Source: Anopheles merus (Eukaryota; Arthropoda; Insecta; Diptera; Culicidae). From it: DNA of 64,000 nt. Below the pieces are notes generated by a model. The model was not told where the DNA came from and did not search any database. It worked only from the letters and a program-made list of their open reading frames with translations. Numbering within the stretch: position 1 is the stretch's first letter; each line of letters opens with the position of its first letter. This document shows positions 57,925-64,000 of this stretch, one piece after another. The translations under genes and the position numbers were made by a program. Location of the stretch: positions 21,068,389 to 21,132,388 of the forward strand of contig NC_054084.1 of the NCBI RefSeq assembly GCF_017562075.2, in the 5' to 3' direction.

Positions 57925-60900
57925 CTCGTTGCCAATCCCTTTCACTTCCGGGAGAGCCCACCAGACACAACCGTACGGTAACAGTGTGTTTTTGATGGCG
58001 GAAAGGGTCTATCTATATGTGTGTATTTGTTTTCTCTCCCACGAACATCTAGCGCACGCTCTAGTGGCCCGTAGTCGGCCGGCTAGATCTGAACAGTGAA
58101 GGCGTTGTGTATGTGTGCCTGTTAGCTTAACGGCTTCAGCAGCAGCAATGTGAGATTTTATGCTGAACCTGATCTCGTCCAATCTTTACAATCCTTTTCC
58201 CGGCGCTTTCCTAATGACGGAGTGTACGCAAGAAGTAGAAAAAACAGCCACTGGCACCAGACACACACTCCGGCTGATTTGGACGGTTTGATGCCAGACA
58301 GAGCTCGTTAGAGCAGTCAACTTACCACCGCCTCCACTTTCCCTACGACAGCGCATTCGGTTTTGATCTGGTTTCGAAACCAGCAGATTACAACGAAAAA
58401 ATGCTCCTTATTCTCGCAAAACCCTCTCGGGTCGGGCTTCGCGGTTCGGTTCTTGAAACGCTCCACACGCTCGACACCCAATGGCTGTCGATCGCCATCA
58501 CATGCTGCCGAGTTTGATCTTACGGCTGCGAAGCAACGATTTCGAAACTTTCCCAGCAGCAATCAGCGTGCGAAACGGAGAACCTGTGCCATTCTAATCG
58601 ATCGCCCAACGTCGATGGCGTTTGAGAGCGAGACCTGGCTGAAGTTAACGTCAGCTACTGGACGCTGCTGTGGTGGGTACTAACAGTAGCCCGGTTTGGA
58701 GGTATCGTGCCGGCTCTCTCTCTGTGATCCAACGCTCCCCACACATCTCCCGGGGTATAATCCTCATCGCAGGCCGTTCGAGATCATTAGAGCGTTCGAT
58801 CTACGGCGCCGATCGCGACGACGAAGTTTTCTTTAATTAAATAATAATGATTCATTTTTCATCACCAACGCCGGACCAAGTCATTATATCGCAGGTCCAC
58901 GAGCAAAAAAGCTTGATGGAATTGATGATCTTATAGCTCGGATGGTTTTAGTTTGAAACAGAAAATCAATACTTCTTCCACAACATCATCCAACGGTAGC
59001 AATTCCAAGCCCCCGAATCGCTCGACATTGCACGACACGGTGAAGATATTTTGATATGAAATAACTGCGACATGTTTGAGTACCAATCCTGGATCAAAAA
59101 TATCCAGAGAAAATAGTGAACAGTTCATTTTGCAATATCCAACACACTTACACGCTTTACATGCCGATCGAAATGTTAGATATTTCCATCACACCAACTA
59201 CGTTCGATGGAGCAAAAGAGGTGCACGATTTCTAGACATCCCTGGGAACTATCAGACTGGAGGGCGAGCCATCCATGCGAACACTTTGCAAACACCGCCA
59301 TGCCGCCCAGCGTAGTGTCAATTCATCACAAATCTCATTAGCACACATTAGGCTACACATTCTCACATCCACGTGAAGAGCTCCGTCCGAACGAGAGTGC
59401 AGTTGCAAATTGGCACTTCCCTATTGGAACGGAAACCTTCTGCCCATACATTCCTTCCTAGTCACGGCGCCAGGCAGCGTACAAGCAATCGTTTACTTAT
59501 CAACATCGTTCCTCGACACACAAACAAAAAACCCCACTGTTGTCATGCATCCCCTTCGGAAAACTCTTCCTTCATTCGGTATTGTTTGGATTCCGGTAGA
59601 AATGATTTCCAATCAATGCCCGCCCGTAACAACTACTAGCTACTGGCATCGTGTGCATAGAGCCGCTAGCCAAAGCCCAAACCCAATGGAACACAATTTG
59701 CTGGGCTAGTTGTGAAAGAACAAACCCCCCCTCCCCCTCTCTCCAGTAGTAGAAAGAATGGGAAGGAAGATGGGTGGCAAAAATTCGATTAACGGCATTG
59801 TTGAACAATTTTTACCGAACGTTTTCGTACGAAGCTTCTTTACTCGGCTCAACGTGTGATTACGGTTCTGGTCTGGGGGCGGGAGGTCCTAGGGAGTACT
59901 TGCAACGGATAATACCCACATCGGTGGTACAGCTGTGTACGTGATATATTACAACCTTTGGCCATTGCACACTCGCATCAAGCCAGCTGGGCACGCTATC
60001 GCACGGAAACGGTTCCATATGCACGCGAAATCGATACCGACCGAGGTGATCAAATATAGATCATACGAAAAGTAGAGCGCCGAACAGCGAGATATACGGG
60101 CTCAAACTGTTTCACGTGCCACGAACTACACCAGAAGCGTCCATGCCGTGCCGCTCTGTACTGTGAGTATATGAGGAACGTTGGTGTGGCCGCCCCAAGG
60201 CTAATGACGTAAGTGACGTGAGGATTATCTTTGCTACTGCCGTACTACCTTCATCGGGTGTAACCAGCCCAGCCCCTGTTATCAATGCAAACAGGCACAC
60301 AGGTTCTGTTCTCGGGACTTAAGTACATCAAGCAAGGGAAGGACATCTTTCGCCTTCCCTTTCGCTACCAGGTTCGCTGCTACCGAGGTACGCGACGACG
60401 AGAAGGATGATTACTGCCTGGCATGCTACCGCCATGCCGATCTGCCGATAGATAGTGCAGGGCAACTGCAGAGTTACGCCACCATCTGTCGTGTGCACAC
60501 TCTCACCACCATGATAGTGGTAGTAGTTGCCGGTGGAAATTAACATTTGCATCTTTTGCCAAAGTCTTCCGTCGTCGTCGTCGTCGCTGTGCCAATCCAC
60601 GACAGCAGGTACACCACACAACGCGCTAACCGCGTTTGGCAGTAATGAAGTTTTGCGATAAAGCTAAATTAAAACCAACGCAAGCTCCAAATGGCCCCAA
60701 TGATGAAAGATGAAGATATGGCCGTGGGTTTTGCCTGCTATGGCACGACCTGATGGTCGGATGAGCTTTATTGCATTTGACGAGTAGGTTGCAGTTTGCA
60801 ATTCGCGAGGGAAACCGAAAGTCAAAACCCATACGGTACCATCCCTACGTATCAGTGGAGTTGTGTTGTACGACACTGGCGGGCTAAATCGCGAACCTGC

Positions 60901-61570
60901 CTTGCCCAAACAAAGTGAGCTTATTTAAAGCAACCAAACGATAAGCTTACCTATCTTGCATCTTAATTCCACATTTGAAAGCGTCCTACGGAGCGTCGCT
61001 CTATGCTGCTTAGCTATAAACAGCACAGGAGACAGCAGCGTCGCCATGCCAACTCTCCAACTCTGTCTGTGTGCATCCAATTGCACTTTTTTATCCGCAA
61101 ATCGGATCTCGCTTAAATTGGATCGCCCTTATGTTTGTTTAACACGCTGCTGCAATGTGACGCGCTGCAGGTTAAACATGGCCTCCCCCTGCTATTTCTT
61201 TCCTCATCTGTTGGTTTTCTGTGCTCTGCTGCTCTGGGTGAATAATCAAGCGCTGCTTTTGCATTCTCGCCGCCAGGGCATTTATTGCACTTGCCGCTTT
61301 CCTAATTGAAACTTCATCCTTGAACAATATGCAGAGATTTAAACGGAACGTACGATGATTACATTCTGCAAACAGTTTTGCCCAGTCTATTTCGAATGCA
61401 GTGGCATTCCCTTTTTTTCAAATGCATTTAAATGTAAGCAACATCCACCGACATCTACGCTCTACCGGATTCAGTCTTCAGTGTGGGGGAAAACAACTAT
61501 TTCCTCGAATGCGATACTGAAGCTGCAGTTTTGCCTGCCCGAACAACACCCCTTCTCCCCTCCATTACAG

Positions 61571-61612
61571 GTAAAGGATGAAAACGGTCAGCAAGTTAAC
61601 GAAGCTCCATGA
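61571..61612 (+). CDS. Candidate C-terminal coding exon, 13 codons plus stop
   Basis: A strongly pyrimidine-rich acceptor (CCCCTTCTCCCCTCCATTACAG ending at 61570, written here only as evidence of the tract) leads into a frame reading VKDENGQQVNEAP and then TGA at 61610-61612. This resembles the last few residues of a soluble protein. The same junction also reads as a donor, CAG|GTAAAG, so its polarity is ambiguous. No upstream exon is visible and the peptide is too short to identify. Confidence 0.18.
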   Translation, partial: VKDENGQQVNEAP

Positions 61613-63227
61613 CTCAGTCATGATATGGAAATGAGCGATTGTCATACGGGACGCGCGCGCGGCCCTCGCTCGTTTTGCTGACGATGTTTGCGGATCTAGG
61701 CGGTCGATTGGGCTCTGGCAGCGTCTTGCGCAAAGTGTTCCGCCAGCACACCAACAATCCACCGGTCGTAGCAAGGCACTTGGCCGCTGAACACCGAACT
61801 ACGCTACAATGTTGCAGTTTGCAAATCAAGCGAGCGCGCACACACAGAACCCAAAACGAAACGGAACTCGATAAAATTGTCTTACTCTTGGACACTTTTT
61901 ACCAACCCGCTATGATTTCCCTTTCCCCCCGCGCCGCTGACTAGCTGTCGTCGGTCGGCAGACTAGTTGGCAGTCAATCATCGGCGAAAAGTTGTCAAAC
62001 GCTGCTGCCGCTCTGTGTCTATGCGGTTTGGTTTTGCCTTTTGGCAGTGATGCTTCTCCGTCCCGATGTGCACAAATCCCCCGCCATTAGGAAATGCAAA
62101 AAGTAGAAACCTGCAGCACTTTAGAGGAAGCAAAAAGCAGTAGGAAAAACAAACACAGCCAGAGCAGCACCATTAACCGATAAGCCGGGGAGCGACAGGG
62201 ACAAGCACAGCACGGGTTGAGTTAACGAGCCAGGCTCAATTTTCCGGCATTTCGTTCGAAGACAAATCTGTCATCGGAAGGTAAAGTATGTGTCATTTTG
62301 GTCGTTTTGGTTCACGACAGGAGGGTACCAGGGAAGGAGAGAAGTGGAATAGAGTATGACTTGATTGATCGTAGCAGTGCGGTAGTGCAGCAATGTCTTT
62401 AAAATGTGGTTGCACAGCAATTGGCTCATCGATTCTTCAAGCAGCATTACATTTAAATTCGAAATTTTATGAAACAATGATGCAAATTGTTCAACTCAAA
62501 TCAATAGAATGAATTGTTCTCATGCTTTCAGCAAACAGTCACATAAAATCGCCAACATAACTCATCCAATCTGCTCTCGGAGCACGAAGAACCATTGATT
62601 AATGAGATATTTATGGTACCACTCGCCAGCTCGCCTGGCCTATCCAACCCAACATTAACACAACTTTCCCCGTTCACGATAATTGTCATTAAAACACAAC
62701 ACTTCGACACAACTGTGAAACAAGCGCCCAGCAAAATTCAAAACACTCATTCGGGGAACTAAAGTAATTATCAAAACAAACCGCCCTCTTGCTCAGCTCC
62801 TGCTGGAGATGATGGTTGGCAAACTAATGCGGATAGGGGTAACTTTAAATACATAAACCATTTGAAGGGGTATGTGGAGGTAACCCCTTCCAGAAAGATA
62901 GCACTCACAAGTGTACGCTCAAACGCTCCCTTCCCCATCATGCCCGTTTAGGGTGGGATTTATCCAGCTCCTTAATCACAGGATAACAACAGTGGATGTG
63001 TGTGTGTGTGTGTGGCGCACTCATAGCGGAGCAACTTGGGCAAAAGGGCCATTTTACCGACAGACACAACACATTCCCGCGTACAAGTATTGTATTGCCA
63101 CCCGATTACTGCAATCAGCGCCACATAAATACTAATCCCGTCCCTTTGCAACCTGCCCTCTAACTCCCCCAGCAACGCTACCGTTCGAAACTTAACCTTA
63201 CATTTCGCTTCCCCTTTATTTTCGCAG
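61613..63227. other. Non-coding host sequence, no supported gene
   Basis: No supported gene. The minus-strand complement contains overlapping open frames of chance length, and a (GT)n run lies at about 62996-63013. Confidence 0.5.
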
Positions 63228-63419
63228 GACCACACCATTTCGGGATTGGAATGGTTCATCGGGAGCGATCTGGTCTTTCAGCTAGCAATTCTTTACGGCC
63301 CTGCACCCAACGACGCTCGCCACTTTTGCTCCTCTCGCCACCGCTCGATCTTGGTTGATTCATTAGCAGGATCGATTTTCCCGAGCCGGACCGAAAAATC
63401 GTTTAGCGGGGTGCCGTAA
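63228..63419 (+). CDS. Candidate exon, 63-codon open frame without a start
   Basis: An excellent acceptor sequence (branch-like CTTAACC, then TCGCTTCCCCTTTATTTTCGCAG ending at 63227, cited for its pyrimidine tract) opens a frame of 63 codons to TAA at 63417-63419. It starts DHTISGLEWFIGSDLVFQLA and has a hydrophobic patch near residues 15-23. It has no ATG of its own, as expected for an internal or terminal exon. I do not recognise it. A second frame is also open for 42 codons, so coding status is weak. A donor-like GCG|GTGAGG occurs further on near 63486, which would make it a longer leader exon instead. Confidence 0.2.
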   Translation, partial: DHTISGLEWFIGSDLVFQLAILYGPAPNDARHFCSSRHRSILVDSLAGSIFPSRTEKSFSGVP

Positions 63420-64000
63420 TTTATGGCATCAATTTCGCACAACCTTTATCGGTACCATCATATACCCGACCGGAAGGCGGTAGCGGTGAGGATGAGAGCC
63501 TTTGGGATAAAAATTATATACAGATAAATAAAATTCCACTCCCCAGGATGTGGGAAGCAAAGTGATATAGATAAAGTTTTAAACATAAATAAGTCTTTAT
63601 CGAAACGTACGCTTAAAAAAACTCTCTTCAAGTTGTATGGTTAGCCGAATGGCTCTACTAATAAGCTTAAACTCGGAACACTCCCAGCAGCACTAAAATG
63701 GGTGGCCAAAAATGGCTTCCATGCCCCCTTTTGCGAGCTCCAACTGCCGATGCTCCATAACTCACCCATCGGGCGCATAGTTATGCGTTCAGTGGCAGAT
63801 TTTTCTGTCCAATTTTAATCCCCACCCCCGTCAGAATCCGCTTACCAGCTTTGCCACCAAAACACGCCGGTGCCAATCCGGTTCCGGTGAAACTAATATT
63901 CGAAACCCGTACCTCACCCCGACCAGCCTAGCCGCCGCTGGTGTGGCCGTTCGATGTGAAAGCTTTCTCTTAAAACTGCTCACTTAACCCTCGTCTAATC
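63420..64000. other. Non-coding end of window
   Basis: AT-rich patch with AATAAA near 63526-63531 (within ATACAGATAAATAAAATTCC), then mixed sequence. I see no gene. The AATAAA could serve a transcript that includes the candidate exon at 63228. Confidence 0.4.

Larger units (their letters stand above)
48521..61570. other. Non-coding host sequence, no supported gene
   Basis: A long stretch with no gene I can support. Contains (CAAG)6 at 51163-51186, a (GT)n run at 57904-57924 and (GTC)5 at 60571-60585. An acceptor-like TTTTTTCCTCCAG ends at 56399, with a donor-like CAG|GTAGTA at 56496 enclosing 96 open bases. A strong minus-strand donor (GGTG|GTAAGTTG) starts at 58325. The last two are isolated splice-like signals without a gene model. 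Confidence 0.5.

Noticed and set aside
58368..58383. 16-bp perfect palindrome CTGGTTTCGAAACCAG
   Set aside because: About one such palindrome is expected by chance in 64 kb, and nothing nearby gives it a role.
60328..60621. 97-codon minus-strand ORF with a possible membrane segment
   Set aside because: Dozens of frames this long are expected by chance. The poly-Asp comes from the (GTC)5 microsatellite, and there is no ATG start.

Overview
The window is 64 kb of eukaryotic, almost certainly insect, nuclear DNA. I think a dipteran and probably a mosquito (Anopheles-like) is most likely. The reasons are the roughly balanced base composition with many CA/GT, CT/GA and trinucleotide microsatellites, the very short (63 bp) AT-rich intron model, arthropod-type TCAGT initiator contexts, and an Ac-type hAT transposon. 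None of these fixes the species, and this assignment is inference. There are no rRNA genes, tRNAs, CRISPR arrays or bacterial-style operons that I could support.

The one unmistakable gene-bearing unit is a complete 5,429-bp hAT-superfamily DNA transposon at 26102-31530. It has a perfect 8-bp target-site duplication (TATTACAC at 26094-26101 and 31531-31538), perfect 13-bp terminal inverted repeats (TAGACATGGGCAA) and an uninterrupted 605-codon transposase (29138-30955). The transposase has a BED zinc finger, the D176/D242/E569 catalytic triad, the CxxH motif and the C-terminal hAT dimerisation block. Near its left end the element carries a ~50-bp minisatellite (about 26430-27280, some 16 units). 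Each unit is centred on the palindrome GCTCGCGAGC or a near variant, and GCTCGC/GCGAGC words also crowd both subterminal regions. I read this as a possible amplified transposase-binding array, and it is the most interesting structure in the window. The element is visibly more AT-rich than its surroundings, and its perfect TSD, perfect TIRs and open ORF point to a recent insertion.

The remaining ~58 kb (1-26093 and 31539-64000) is non-coding in character. Its open reading frames are mostly no longer than expected by chance, overlap on both strands, and lack recognisable domains. It reads like a large intron or intergenic region. Within it I list low-confidence candidates supported by local splice or core-promoter signals: acceptor-flanked open frames at 15451, 17662, 25779, 61571 and 63228, a 41-nt microexon candidate on the minus strand at 39136-39176, and a TATA/TCAGTT core promoter at 48106-48142 followed by a short transcription-unit-like stretch. 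Independent of genes, there is a striking near-perfect hairpin (29-bp arms, 12-nt loop) at 43951-44020, a 48-unit (AC)n microsatellite at 24295-24390, and C19 and C14 homopolymer tracts. I recognised no host gene by name.
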